Origin: Bacteroidota bacterium
GTDB lineage: Bacteria > Bacteroidota > Bacteroidia > Bacteroidales > UBA10428
DNA: 64,000 nucleotides
Direction: 5' to 3'
NCBI GenBank assembly: GCA_023442525.1
Contig: JAEZZA010000027.1
Location: forward strand, 22,405-86,404
The notes beneath the pieces are model-generated. The model saw nothing but the letters and a program-made list of their open reading frames with translations. It did no database searches and was not told the origin of the DNA. Below are positions 17,615-26,825 of this stretch, in pieces (the first letter of the stretch is position 1; the number at the start of each line of letters is the position of its first letter). Position numbers and translations under genes: made by a program.

Positions 17615-18229
17615 ATGAGAAAACTAAAAATACAGGTTCAGATGTCCATCGACGGATACGTTTCAGGTGTAAACGGCGAAATCGACTGGATTACAAACAA
17701 ATTGGACAGCGAGCTAAAGAAGTACATTTATAATCTTACCCGTCCTGTTGATTACATAATAATGGGAAAAAACTATGCTCTTGCCAGCATCGCGAAGTGG
17801 GAAGAGCGATTAAGCGTTCAGGATTCAGCAGACAGCTATACTAAAAGGATGGTTGAAACTCAAAAACTGGTTTTCTCACGCTCCCTTACTCATATCAACG
17901 GAAAAAACACAAGGCTGACATCCGGTGACCTTAATGAAGAAGTGAACCGGCTGAAAAAAATGAAAGGAAGGGATATTATAGCCTATGGCGGTGTTTCATT
18001 CCTCTCCTCTCTGATCAGGATGGGACTTGTAGATGAATTCAACCTGTTTGTTAATCCTGTTATCCTGGGACAGGGACGATCGATATTTGCAAATATGAGC
18101 AGACTGAAACTTGAATTGGTATACTCTACACATTTTGATTGCGGCATTACGGCTCTATGCTATGTTCCCGTAAAAAAATCGGAGAATTCCGAGCCGATAG
18201 GCATAATCACAGATTCAGCCGGGATATAA
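17615..18229 (+). CDS. Dihydrofolate reductase/RibD C-terminal-like protein
   Basis: 204 aa. It has the RibD-C/DHFR-like fold found in many stand-alone bacterial reductases: KIQVQMSIDGYVSG at the N-terminus, PVDYIIMGKNYA, then the glycine-rich IIAYGGVSFLSSLIRMGLVDEF and NPVILGQGRSIF that form the NADPH site. It is a homologue of the riboflavin pathway reductase domain but lacks the deaminase half, so its substrate is unknown; such genes are often called dihydrofolate reductase family. It sits between the two copies of the hairpin repeat together with the next gene. No promoter box was recognised nearby. Confidence 0.85.
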   Translation: MRKLKIQVQMSIDGYVSGVNGEIDWITNKLDSELKKYIYNLTRPVDYIIMGKNYALASIAKWEERLSVQDSADSYTKRMVETQKLVFSRSLTHINGKNTRLTSGDLNEEVNRLKKMKGRDIIAYGGVSFLSSLIRMGLVDEFNLFVNPVILGQGRSIFANMSRLKLELVYSTHFDCGITALCYVPVKKSENSEPIGIITDSAGI

Positions 18230-18267
18230 TATGGTAAACAATCATTCTCCAATTGAAACTTTTTAAA

Positions 18268-18275
18268 TAAATTTG
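18268..18275 (+). promoter_or_regulatory. -7 promoter box (TAAATTTG)
   Basis: Exact match to the Bacteroidota TAnnTTTG element, 25 bases before the ATG at 18301. No TTG at the expected -33 spacing. Confidence 0.4.
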
Positions 18276-18300
18276 AACATCCAAACCTACCCCCCGTTGT

Positions 18301-18714
18301 ATGAAAAGAGGACTTACGTTAATATTATTATTTCTGGGATTTGTACCCGTTTTCGGTCAGACGGCCGAATCAGGAGTTCGATTAACCTCCGACCATAATA
18401 ATAGTTTTATTGAAGAGGTTGTAATGGTGGATCCTGTAAACGCCCAAAAGAATTTAGGAGCGGGCGAATTGCTGATCTATCCCCTGGTTACTTCCTCCGT
18501 GATCAATGTTATCAAAACTTCCGAAACCAAAAAGGTATATATCGGAAGATTTCTTGACATGAATGGCCGGGTTGTTAAAACAGTCGAGCTTGATGCACTT
18601 CATAATGAGATCAATCTTGACAAGATGGATCTGGGCGATTACCTGCTAAGAATCACTTCGGGTGATCAGCAGGTAACTGAATTAAGAATTACCAGGGAAC
18701 CGGCGATACCTTAA
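18301..18714 (+). CDS. Short secreted protein consisting mainly of a sorting-like domain
   Basis: 137 aa. A signal peptide covers 1-19 (ending PVFGQ). After a 35-residue polar stretch, residues 55-132 read like a type IX C-terminal sorting domain: LLIYPLVTSSVINVI in place of the usual YPNP strand, then FLDMNGRVVKTVELD, NLDKMDLGDYLLRITSGDQ and a final strand VTELRITRE. There is no room for a functional cargo domain. It could be a decayed remnant of a larger secreted protein, a free sorting-domain protein, or a small periplasmic beta-sandwich. The usual Asn-Pro of the motif is missing (YPLV). It lies between the two hairpin repeats. Confidence 0.6.
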   Translation: MKRGLTLILLFLGFVPVFGQTAESGVRLTSDHNNSFIEEVVMVDPVNAQKNLGAGELLIYPLVTSSVINVIKTSETKKVYIGRFLDMNGRVVKTVELDALHNEINLDKMDLGDYLLRITSGDQQVTELRITREPAIP

Positions 18715-18718
18715 AAAG

Positions 18719-18906
18719 TTTCTGTAGACTGCAAGCAGTCACAGATAGCCCTGAAAGGGCGACTATAACCCAGCACAGGGTGCCAACCCTGTGATTGAAA
18801 TCGATGTATCCTCTATCAGCCCTGAAAGGGCGGAAGAAAAGATACACAGTTCTCAGAGTTTCAGGGTTTCATGGGCTGTGCCCGTTTCAACGCTGCGCGC
18901 GTTTCA
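18719..18906 (+). repeat. Hairpin-rich intergenic repeat, copy 2, with GTTTCA tail
   Basis: Second copy of the 17369-17490 element in the same orientation: GACTGC-AA-GCAGTC (18727-18740), GCCCT-GAA-AGGGC (18748-18760), CACAGGGT-GCCA-ACCCTGTG (18774-18793) and GCCCT-GAA-AGGGC (18819-18831). The 8-bp stem is identical to copy 1 while its loop gained one base. The tail with GTTTCATGGGCTG and GTTTCA units ends at 18906 and supplies the TGA stop codon of the minus-strand DUF72 gene, so the element has abutted or replaced the original end of that gene. Confidence 0.75.
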
Positions 18907-19650
18907 TATTTTTGCCTCTACCAACTCGCTTAGTCTTTCAGCATTCTTTATTGCATAACCGTGAATGTCGTTATTGAAGAAGATCCATACATCTTTCTTT
19001 TCACGAAGCCATTGAGCAATTTTTACCGAATAAAAATCCAGTTCGGGCTCGCTGTAATCCGAAGCATATAACTGTCCGTTACCATGAAAACGCAGGTAAA
19101 CGAAATTTGCTGTAATTTCCTCATGCCAGGGGTATCTGCCGCCTGAATCAGCCAGGGTGAAAGCAATATTTGTATGCCTCAACATACTGAAAAATTCGTC
19201 GTTGATCCACGATTTATGGCGGATTTCAATGGTGAACCGATAATCACTGTAAGTCTCCGATACGATCTGTAAGAACTTCCGCGTCCTTTCGGCTTCAAAA
19301 GGCAGCCCCGGAGGAAGCTGAATGAGAACCGGCCCTGTCTTGGGTTTCAGGGGTTCAAAAACATCAAAGAATCGGGACAAAGGATCTTCGGGATCTTTAA
19401 GCCGGAGCTGGTGTGTAATATATCGACTCATCTTCGGACAGAAAATGAAATGATCCGGAGTGCGTTTATACCAACCTTCAACTGTTTTTTTGAGGGGCAA
19501 ATGATAAAAACTTGAATTCAACTCTACACAACTAAAGCGTGTATAGTAAAACTCAAGATACTTGGCCGGTTTATGATCTTCGGGATAAAACAATCCATGC
19601 CAGTGCTTGTAGCTCCAACCCGATGTTCCAATATGAAGCCCGGGCCACAT
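18904..19650 (-). CDS. DUF72 family protein (YecE-like)
   Basis: 248 aa, typical length for this TIM-barrel family of unknown biochemical function. Visible hallmarks: HIGTSGWSYKHWHGLFYP at the N-terminus, YYTRFSCVELNSSFYHLP, FIFCPKMSRYITH, GPVLIQLPPGLPF, RHKSWINDEF, and YLRFHGNGQLYAS followed by WIFFNNDIHGYAIKNA at the C-terminus. The stop codon lies inside the repeat at 18719-18906, but the family's final helix is present, so the protein seems complete. The metal-binding lipoprotein gene is 39 bases upstream on the same strand and may share its transcript. Confidence 0.9.
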   Translation of the reverse strand: MWPGLHIGTSGWSYKHWHGLFYPEDHKPAKYLEFYYTRFSCVELNSSFYHLPLKKTVEGWYKRTPDHFIFCPKMSRYITHQLRLKDPEDPLSRFFDVFEPLKPKTGPVLIQLPPGLPFEAERTRKFLQIVSETYSDYRFTIEIRHKSWINDEFFSMLRHTNIAFTLADSGGRYPWHEEITANFVYLRFHGNGQLYASDYSEPELDFYSVKIAQWLREKKDVWIFFNNDIHGYAIKNAERLSELVEAKI

Positions 19651-19689
19651 GGTGCTTTTCAGGCTTATTGCACGCTACAGCGCCATAAA

Positions 19690-19941
19690 CTATAATGCCA
19701 ACGTGTCGGAACCAACATTCAGGGAATCTGATAATACCAGCGCCATACCACATTTGGGGCATTCTCCCGGCTGATCACTGGTTACTTCAGGATGCATGGG
19801 ACAGGTATATTTGGCTTCTGCAACCGGTCGATCCGTTTCTCTTTCAGTGCCGGTGGTGCCCTGTCTGGGGCTGCTTTGACAAGCCATTGCAAATACGAAA
19901 GCTATTGCCAGTAAAACTAAATTTAATTTTTTCATAATCAT
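19690..19941 (-). CDS. Small lipoprotein with heavy-metal-binding domain
   Basis: 83 aa. A lipoprotein signal ends at Cys20 (VFAMACQS), so it is anchored in the envelope facing the periplasm or surface. After a short Thr/Glu/Arg-rich linker it carries the heavy-metal-binding module YTCPMHPEV-x6-PGECPKCGMALV (about 45-70), best known from the N-termini of copper/silver efflux ATPases and CusB-type adaptors, where Cys, Met and His bind soft metals. No transporter gene lies beside it, so it may be a free metal scavenger or chaperone. It is the first gene of a possible pair with DUF72. Confidence 0.85.
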   Translation of the reverse strand: MIMKKLNLVLLAIAFVFAMACQSSPRQGTTGTERETDRPVAEAKYTCPMHPEVTSDQPGECPKCGMALVLSDSLNVGSDTLAL

Positions 19942-20038
19942 ATCATTAAGTACGTATTATGCAAATTGATATTCTTTTAAAACGCATATACTGCCGAATT
20001 GTTCGTTTAGTTAATGGGCCTCTTAGGCGGTTTAGTTG

Positions 20039-20046
20039 TAATTTTG
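20039..20046 (+). promoter_or_regulatory. -7 promoter box (TAATTTTG)
   Basis: Exact TAnnTTTG match only seven bases before the PBP start codon, which would give an almost leaderless transcript; that closeness lowers confidence. Confidence 0.35.
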
Positions 20047-20053
20047 GGTCACT

Positions 20054-22282
20054 ATGACGAAGACAGGAAAAATGATATTATCCGGAATTGCCCTTGCAGC
20101 AATTGTTCCGGCAATTATTTTCTTAATTGTTCTTTTCAGGGCGTTAAGTATATTGGAAACCAGGGATGAACTGGTTAATTATAAGAATGCCACGGCCTCA
20201 TTAATTCTTTCATACGACGGAAGGCTGGCAGGCAAGGTTTTCAATGAGAACCGAACGAATGTAGAATTTAAACAGCTGCCCGATCATCTTATCCAGGCCC
20301 TAATTTCAACCGAAGATATCCGGTTTTACAAGCACAGGGGAATAGATACACGCAGTTTATTCCGGGTATTCTTTAAGACTTTGCTTCTCCAGAAACAAAG
20401 TGCCGGAGGCGGCAGTACAATTACTCAACAGCTTGCCAAAAACATGTTCGGCAGGATCAGTTCGAAACCTTTTCCGCTTCTGGTAAATAAAATAAAGGAA
20501 TTTTTGCTGGCAAGGCGATTGGAGAAATACCTGTCGAAAGATGAGATACTTACTCTTTATCTGAATACTGTTCCATTCGGAGAAAACGTTTTCGGGATTG
20601 AAGCTGCAGCCCTGCATTACTTCAATAAGAAAGTCGATCAACTGAAAGTTGAAGAATCTGCCGTTCTGATTGGCATGTTAAAGGCCAACAGCATGTATAA
20701 CCCCAGGAAGAACCCGGAAAATTCGAAAGGCAGGCGGAATGTAGTGATTTCGCAAATGAAAAAATATGGATTTCTCGACGACCAGTCAGCCGATTCAATA
20801 ATACAACTTCCCCTTAAGATTGATTATTTCAATTTAAGGGAAAAGGGACCAGCTGATTACTTCGTTTACCAGGTTGAAAAAGAAGCACGCCAGATACTTT
20901 ACAATATTAACCAGGCGACAGGATCCACATGGAACATCGAAGAAGACGGTCTAATTATTACCACCACACTCGATCTTGATCTGCAAAAGTACGCTGTTGA
21001 AGCGTTCAAACAGCATCTGAAGCCGATGCAGCAATTACTCGACCGGCAATATGCGTCGGGCGGGGGAAAGCGTCTTCTGAACAATCTGGTATATTCCGAA
21101 TTGACCCGAAATGGATTGGAATCAAGGGCCGATGAGGTAGAACAGCGGCAGATGTTCAACTGGAACGGTGTTCATTACGATTCCATATCTGTTGCAGACA
21201 GTATCATGCATAATCTCAAACTTCTCCATGCCGGACTGCTGGCTATTGATGCCATCGATGGATCTATAAGGGCATGGGTAGGAGGTATTGATTACAGAAC
21301 CCAGCCTTTTGACCAGGTGCTTGCCCGACGGCAGATTGGTTCCACATTTAAACCAATTCTTTATGCCACGGCATTTGAAGAGGGTATTAGTCCCTGTGCC
21401 TATCTCGATAACGATTCCATTGTGCTTGCCGGGTACGACGACTGGAGCCCCAGAAATTATGATAATCTCTATGGCGGCAGGTATTCGCTAACCGGTTCGC
21501 TGGTTCATTCGATGAATGTACCCACCTTTAACCTGTTCATGAAAATTGGATTCGACAGGTTAAATGTCACCTGGAGGCAACTTGGTTTTGATTTTGAACT
21601 GGATAATACTCCTTCGCTTCCGCTGGGAACAGCCGAGGCTAACATTCAGGAACTGGCACTGGCTTATTCATCTTTTGCCAACGGAGGATACCGTATAAGA
21701 CCGCGTAAAATATTATCCATAAAGAGTTCAGGCGGTGAAATAATCTGGGAAAATAAGTCGGGTGATGATGTTTTTCCTGTAATGTCGGAACGGAGCACCG
21801 AACTCATTAATGCCATATTGCAGAAGGCAGTCAAACAAGGCACAGGAAGCGCCGTACATGGTATTTATGGTATCCGTTCGGATATTGCCGGAAAGACCGG
21901 TACTACGCAGGATTATACCGATGCGTGGTTTGCAGGATATAACCCACAGCTTGTTGTTGTAGCCAGGGTTGGCGCATCGACGCCCCAGATCCATTTCAAC
22001 AATGCAAACGGATCGGGCAGCAGACTGGCATTGCCATTGGTAGCACTTACCCTGAAGAAGACCGAAACCAATGCCCAACTTGCCAAAAAATACATTAAGC
22101 CATTCCCTGAATTGAGTGATGATTTAATTGCAGAACTGGATTGTCCGGATTTCAGAGAAAAAAACATTTTCGAAGAGTTTACTTATATATTCAAATCCGA
22201 TCGCGTGCAATACGATTCTACGAAAAGAGAAACAAGGCGTGAGAAGAATTTCTTCCGGAGAATTTTTGGGCGCAGGCGTTGA
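20054..22282 (+). CDS. Class A penicillin-binding protein (transglycosylase/transpeptidase)
   Basis: 742-aa bifunctional peptidoglycan synthase. One N-terminal membrane helix (about 9-30) anchors it. The GT51 glycosyltransferase domain (about 60-235) has STEDIRFYKHRGID with catalytic Glu87, AGGGSTITQQLAKN and LNTVPFGENVFGIEAAA. The transpeptidase domain (about 390-650) has the SxxK motif GSTFKP with nucleophile Ser430 and Lys433, SMN as the second motif, and KTGTTQDYTDAWFAGY as the third. A basic tail rich in Arg ends the protein. Length and motif order match the PBP1a group. Monocistronic, divergent from the metal-binding lipoprotein. Confidence 0.95.
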   Translation: MTKTGKMILSGIALAAIVPAIIFLIVLFRALSILETRDELVNYKNATASLILSYDGRLAGKVFNENRTNVEFKQLPDHLIQALISTEDIRFYKHRGIDTRSLFRVFFKTLLLQKQSAGGGSTITQQLAKNMFGRISSKPFPLLVNKIKEFLLARRLEKYLSKDEILTLYLNTVPFGENVFGIEAAALHYFNKKVDQLKVEESAVLIGMLKANSMYNPRKNPENSKGRRNVVISQMKKYGFLDDQSADSIIQLPLKIDYFNLREKGPADYFVYQVEKEARQILYNINQATGSTWNIEEDGLIITTTLDLDLQKYAVEAFKQHLKPMQQLLDRQYASGGGKRLLNNLVYSELTRNGLESRADEVEQRQMFNWNGVHYDSISVADSIMHNLKLLHAGLLAIDAIDGSIRAWVGGIDYRTQPFDQVLARRQIGSTFKPILYATAFEEGISPCAYLDNDSIVLAGYDDWSPRNYDNLYGGRYSLTGSLVHSMNVPTFNLFMKIGFDRLNVTWRQLGFDFELDNTPSLPLGTAEANIQELALAYSSFANGGYRIRPRKILSIKSSGGEIIWENKSGDDVFPVMSERSTELINAILQKAVKQGTGSAVHGIYGIRSDIAGKTGTTQDYTDAWFAGYNPQLVVVARVGASTPQIHFNNANGSGSRLALPLVALTLKKTETNAQLAKKYIKPFPELSDDLIAELDCPDFREKNIFEEFTYIFKSDRVQYDSTKRETRREKNFFRRIFGRRR

Positions 22283-22324
22283 TTTGGGAAAATTTCTTTT
22301 TAAAACCGGGACGACAGGGATGAA

Positions 22325-22332
22325 TATTTTTG
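22325..22332 (+). promoter_or_regulatory. -7 promoter box (TATTTTTG)
   Basis: Exact TAnnTTTG match 32 bases before the DUF1846 start codon. No clear -33 element. Confidence 0.45.
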
Positions 22333-22364
22333 TAATATTGAACTCCTGATTCGCTCAAGTATTT

Positions 22365-23894
22365 ATGGTTTCCACTGCTAATATTGGATTTGACAATGAA
22401 AAATACCTCAGGGAGCAGACTGCTGCTATCCTTGAAAGGGTAAACCGGTTCAACGATAAACTATATCTTGAATTCGGAGGTAAGATTCTTTACGATTACC
22501 ATGCTGCAAGGGTACTGCCCGGATTTGACCCTAATGTAAAGATGAGGCTGTTGCAAATACTGAAGGATAAGATCGATGTGATCCTCTGTATTCATGCAGG
22601 AGATATCGAACGAAAAAAAGTACGTGCCGATTTCGGAATAACCTACGATGCAGATGCACTCAAAACCATTGATGATTTCAGGGATTGGGGGATTAATGTT
22701 TCAGCTGTGGTTATTACCCGGTACCAGAACCAGGCTGCTGCCCGGTCGTTTAAGAACAAGCTTGAGCGTAGAGGGTTCAGAGTTTATCTGCATTATCCTA
22801 CAAAGGGATACCCTTCGGAAATCGATACGATAGTCAGCGATCAGGGGTATGGGGTAAACGAATACATCAAGACTACAAACCCGATAGTGGTGGTTACCGG
22901 CCCGGGTCCGGGCAGTGGTAAGCTGGCCACTTGTCTGTGTAACCTTTATCACGAATACAAAAACGGTGTAAAAGCGGGTTATGCCAAATTCGAAACCTTT
23001 CCTATATGGGACCTTGCGATCGATCATAAGGTAAATATAGCCTACGAGGCGGCAACAGTAGACCTGAACGATGAAGTTCTGATTGATGAACATCACCTGG
23101 GGGCCTATAATGTGAAGGTGGTGAATTACAACAGGGATATTGAGGCATTTCACCTTGTAAAGCGAATAGTTGAAAAGATTACCGGAGGTGAATCGATGTA
23201 TCAGTCGCCTACCGACATGGGTGTCAATCGCGCCAGTGCAGGAATTATAAACGATGAGATTATTTCCGAAGCCTCTCATCAGGAAATTATCCGGCGTTAT
23301 TTCCGGTGCGCAGTGGAGTACTACATAGGCATAGTTGATAAGGAAGTTCTGAACAGGGCAACGCGCATCATGAATAAGGTCAACGCAAAGATTGAGGACC
23401 GGAAAGTTGTTGTTCCTGCACGCCAGGCTGCACGTGATGCCGAAAAATGCGGGAAGGGAAACCAGGGCGTATTCTGTGGCGCAGCCATTGAACTACACGA
23501 TGGAACCATTATTACCGGTAAGAATTCAACTCTTTTACATGCATCGGCAAGCCTCATTCTGAATGCCACAAAATACCTTGCAGGATTACCCGATAAAATG
23601 TTCCTTCTGCCCGAAAGCATCATCGACTCCGTTACCCATTTGAAAAAGAATATCCTTGATGGCCGCATGGTAAGCCTGGATGTGGAAGAAACCCTGATTG
23701 TTTTAGGCATAAGTGCACTGGCTAATCCCGCTGCAAAAATGGCACTGGAAACCTTAAAACAACTCCGCGGCTGTAACGTTCATCTCACACACATTCCTAC
23801 GCCGGGTGATGAAGCGGGTTTAAGAAAACTGAAAGTAAATCTCACCTGCGATCCACAGCATTCAGGAAAGAGTTTATTTATTGGCGAGTACTAA
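22365..23894 (+). CDS. DUF1846 family protein
   Basis: 509 aa, the usual length of DUF1846, a cytosolic family conserved in Firmicutes and Bacteroidota with structures but no assigned function. The N-terminal region (GFDNEKYLREQTAAILERVNRF) and KIDVILCIHAGDIERKKVRADFGITYD are family hallmarks. VVTGPGPGSGKLATCL at about 175-190 is a P-loop-like GxxxxGK sequence, so nucleotide binding is possible. The C-terminal half has a repetitive alpha/beta character and includes NSTLLHASASLILNATKYLAG. The stop overlaps the convergent nuoN stop by four bases. I can suggest no substrate. Confidence 0.9.
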   Translation: MVSTANIGFDNEKYLREQTAAILERVNRFNDKLYLEFGGKILYDYHAARVLPGFDPNVKMRLLQILKDKIDVILCIHAGDIERKKVRADFGITYDADALKTIDDFRDWGINVSAVVITRYQNQAAARSFKNKLERRGFRVYLHYPTKGYPSEIDTIVSDQGYGVNEYIKTTNPIVVVTGPGPGSGKLATCLCNLYHEYKNGVKAGYAKFETFPIWDLAIDHKVNIAYEAATVDLNDEVLIDEHHLGAYNVKVVNYNRDIEAFHLVKRIVEKITGGESMYQSPTDMGVNRASAGIINDEIISEASHQEIIRRYFRCAVEYYIGIVDKEVLNRATRIMNKVNAKIEDRKVVVPARQAARDAEKCGKGNQGVFCGAAIELHDGTIITGKNSTLLHASASLILNATKYLAGLPDKMFLLPESIIDSVTHLKKNILDGRMVSLDVEETLIVLGISALANPAAKMALETLKQLRGCNVHLTHIPTPGDEAGLRKLKVNLTCDPQHSGKSLFIGEY

Positions 23895-25312
23895 ATAGTT
23901 AAAGCCAGGCGGTAGATGTATTCATACACTGCCCCGAAAAATCCGGTAACAAACACGCCTGTAATACAAATTACCAAACTTACCCGGGTATAGTTGTCGC
24001 TTCGGAACCAGGCTATAGGTTGCTCATTCCGGTCGATGAACATGGCTTTCACCACCCTCAGGTAGTAATAGAGCGAAATGGTTGCATTGATAACCGCTAT
24101 AAGAACCAGTATGTAATAGCCTTTGCTGGCAGCTGAAGTGAAAAGGAAAAATTTTCCGAAAAATCCGGCCACCGGTGGAATTCCTGCAAGTGAGAACAGG
24201 GAGAGCATCATAGTCAGACTCAGCAGGGGATTGGTCCGATACAGGCCGTTATATGAAGTGATGGTTTCATTTCCTGTCTGATGGACTATGGTGGATATCA
24301 CACCAAAGGCAGCCAGATTGGTAAACATGTAAATGAGTACAAAATAAACCACAGTAGTCATCCCGGTTTGTCCCGTTCCCATAACACCCAGCAGTATAAA
24401 GCCTGCCTGGGCAATGGATGAAAATGCCATGAACCGTTTGATATTATCCTGGCGAATGGCAAAAAGGTTGGCAATAGTCATGGTGGCCACTGCAAGAACA
24501 TACAACAATACCTGCCATGAATCCTCGATTGCAGGGAATACCTTGTATAAAATGATTGTAAGTATAAAGACAGCAGAACCTTTGGATATGACGGACAGAT
24601 AAGATGTAATATTAACTGGCGATCCTTCATAAACATCGGCAGCCCAGAAATGAAAGGGTACAAGTGATATTTTGAAACCCATACCCGAAAGGAAAAATAT
24701 AAAACCTAATAATTGTAAGCCCTCAGGGCGAACGGAATGCAAAACCTCACCGAAGTAAACCGATCCCGAAGTTCCATAGATAAATGAAATTCCCAGCAGC
24801 AGAATCCCCGATGACAGGGCCGAAGAAAAAATGAATTTGATACCTGCCTCGGCACCTGAATTGCCCGATCGGTCGAATGCCGCAAGCACGGTCGCCGGTA
24901 TTGTAGCCAGTTCGAGTCCGATATAGAACATCAGAAAATCACCTGATGAGATCATGAAAAACATTCCGGTAAGGGTGGAAAACAGAAGGATGAAATATTC
25001 AGAAGATTTACCTGCCAATGCCGGGCGTTTCAACCAAATGGCCGATTGCATGAGAACAATAAGCATGGCGATATTCAGAATGTTCTTCATCCCCGTGGTA
25101 AGAGGTGTGGATTGATACATGCCGCCAAACAGACTGCCGTGTACCGATGGGATGAAACCTGAAAGCGTATATAATCCAAACAACAGAATGATCAAATCAA
25201 TTAACCTGTGTTTGTTTTCAGGCTTTACTGACAGATCAGCAATCAATGCAAACAAGGTAAGGATCACCAGCAGAACCTCATATCGTATAATCCAAAGAGC
25301 TTTTAAATCCAT
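23891..25312 (-). CDS. nuoN: NADH-quinone oxidoreductase subunit N
   Basis: 473-aa antiporter-like membrane subunit of respiratory complex I, with about 14 helices. The conserved pump core is visible in FKISLVPFHFWAADVYEGSP, which carries the loop after the key Lys-bearing helix, and in FMAFSSIAQAGFILLG. Last gene of the 11-gene nuo operon, 15 bases after nuoM. It should carry one of the proton channels. Confidence 0.95.
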   Translation of the reverse strand: MDLKALWIIRYEVLLVILTLFALIADLSVKPENKHRLIDLIILLFGLYTLSGFIPSVHGSLFGGMYQSTPLTTGMKNILNIAMLIVLMQSAIWLKRPALAGKSSEYFILLFSTLTGMFFMISSGDFLMFYIGLELATIPATVLAAFDRSGNSGAEAGIKFIFSSALSSGILLLGISFIYGTSGSVYFGEVLHSVRPEGLQLLGFIFFLSGMGFKISLVPFHFWAADVYEGSPVNITSYLSVISKGSAVFILTIILYKVFPAIEDSWQVLLYVLAVATMTIANLFAIRQDNIKRFMAFSSIAQAGFILLGVMGTGQTGMTTVVYFVLIYMFTNLAAFGVISTIVHQTGNETITSYNGLYRTNPLLSLTMMLSLFSLAGIPPVAGFFGKFFLFTSAASKGYYILVLIAVINATISLYYYLRVVKAMFIDRNEQPIAWFRSDNYTRVSLVICITGVFVTGFFGAVYEYIYRLALTI

Positions 25313-25327
25313 TTGTGCCTCTGATTT

Positions 25328-26824
25328 TTAGAAACCGGCTAATCTTGAAATATATGGGCCAAGGCTGTCGTTAATTAAATTCGAAAGCCAGAGCGGAGCA
25401 ATACCTATTCCTGCAATTGCAATAATAAGTGTTCCTGCACTGAGCCGCTCGTACCATTTGGCATCTCTCAGATGCAGATAATGATCATCTTTAATGGGTC
25501 CGAGCAGCAGGGTACCGACTACCCTTAAAATATACACCGCTGTTATTACAATTGAAGATGTGACAATAATAGTTGCAATCCTGTGAAATGTATCCGGGTG
25601 CCGGAAAGCTCCGGTGAAAACTGTCATTTCGGCTACAAATCCTGATAAACCGGGCAAGCCGAGCGACGCAAATCCTGCTATAACATAAGCCACTGAAAGG
25701 AACGGAATTACCTTCATGAGGCCTCCCATTTCATTAATCATGCGGGTATGTGTTCGGCCATAGATCATTCCGATCAGTGCAAAGAAAAGAGCGGTCATTA
25801 AACCGTGAGATATCATTTGAATAACTGCACCATTGAAAGAAGTTTTATTCATCATAAGAAGCGCAAAAATCACCAGTCCGCAATGACTCACTGAAGAATA
25901 CGCGTTGATATATTTCAGATCTTTTTGCCATATAGCCCCGAATGCGCCATATACGACGCTGATTGTGGTTAAAATAATGAATATCCAGGCCATTTCATCG
26001 GCTGCAGCAGGCATCAGATACATAGCAACCCTGAAACAACCGTATCCTCCAAGTTTCATCAGCACTCCGGCATGAAGCATCGAAACGGCAGTGGGAGCTG
26101 AAGCATGACCATCGGGCGACCATGTATGCAGCGGGAATAGGGCGCCAAGCACCCCAAAGCCCACAAATGTGAATGGGAAAAAATACCGTTGGGCCTCTAC
26201 AGGAAGTCCTATTTGTGCAATTTCGAGCAGATTAAAAGTGTGTAGTCCGTTTTCAAGTGTGGCATTGAAATAAATTCCGAATAGTCCCACCATCAGGAAA
26301 GCCGAACCTCCCATAAGCATCAGGGTCAGCTTCATTGCCGAGTATTCCCTGGGACCGCTGCCCCATATTCCGATAAGGAGATACATGGGAATTACGGCCA
26401 GTTCGTAAAACATAAACATGGTGAAGAGATCTGCCGAAATAAAAAAGCCGTATACTCCAGTGGCAAGAGTAATCAGAGATATAAAGAATTCCCTGGCCAG
26501 ATCCTCCATTTCCCACGAGGCAAAAATGCCGGCAAAAACAACCACTGATGTCAGCATGATCATGGCCACAGCAATACCGTCAACTCCGGTTGTAAAGTGG
26601 ATATTCAGCGAAGGGAACCATGTGTAATCCGATAAAAATACTATTTCGGATGTGTCGCCGGAATTACGTACCGAATAATACAAAAATAACAGAGCAACCG
26701 ACAGGATCAGCTGAACAAACATACCTCCGGCGGCCACCTTACGTGCCCCTTTTCCATCACGGGTAAACAGAATGCCAACGATTGTCAGTACCGGAATTAT
26801 TATGAAACTCCAAAGGAAATTCAT
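25328..26824 (-). CDS. nuoM: NADH-quinone oxidoreductase subunit M
   Basis: 498-aa antiporter-like subunit. MFMFYELAVIPMYLLIGIWG carries the essential glutamate of helix 5, FPLHTWSPDGHASAPTAVSMLHAGVLMKLGGYG is the hallmark loop and lysine helix, and YINAYSSVSHCGLV follows. Length is normal for NuoM. One base separates it from nuoL upstream. Confidence 0.96.
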   Translation of the reverse strand: MNFLWSFIIIPVLTIVGILFTRDGKGARKVAAGGMFVQLILSVALLFLYYSVRNSGDTSEIVFLSDYTWFPSLNIHFTTGVDGIAVAMIMLTSVVVFAGIFASWEMEDLAREFFISLITLATGVYGFFISADLFTMFMFYELAVIPMYLLIGIWGSGPREYSAMKLTLMLMGGSAFLMVGLFGIYFNATLENGLHTFNLLEIAQIGLPVEAQRYFFPFTFVGFGVLGALFPLHTWSPDGHASAPTAVSMLHAGVLMKLGGYGCFRVAMYLMPAAADEMAWIFIILTTISVVYGAFGAIWQKDLKYINAYSSVSHCGLVIFALLMMNKTSFNGAVIQMISHGLMTALFFALIGMIYGRTHTRMINEMGGLMKVIPFLSVAYVIAGFASLGLPGLSGFVAEMTVFTGAFRHPDTFHRIATIIVTSSIVITAVYILRVVGTLLLGPIKDDHYLHLRDAKWYERLSAGTLIIAIAGIGIAPLWLSNLINDSLGPYISRLAGF

Positions 26825-26825
26825 A

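Noticed and set aside
17238..18906. CRISPR-like array from the repeated short phrases
   Set aside because: Repeat units differ in length, are not evenly spaced, contain multiple distinct hairpins, and no cas gene is nearby.
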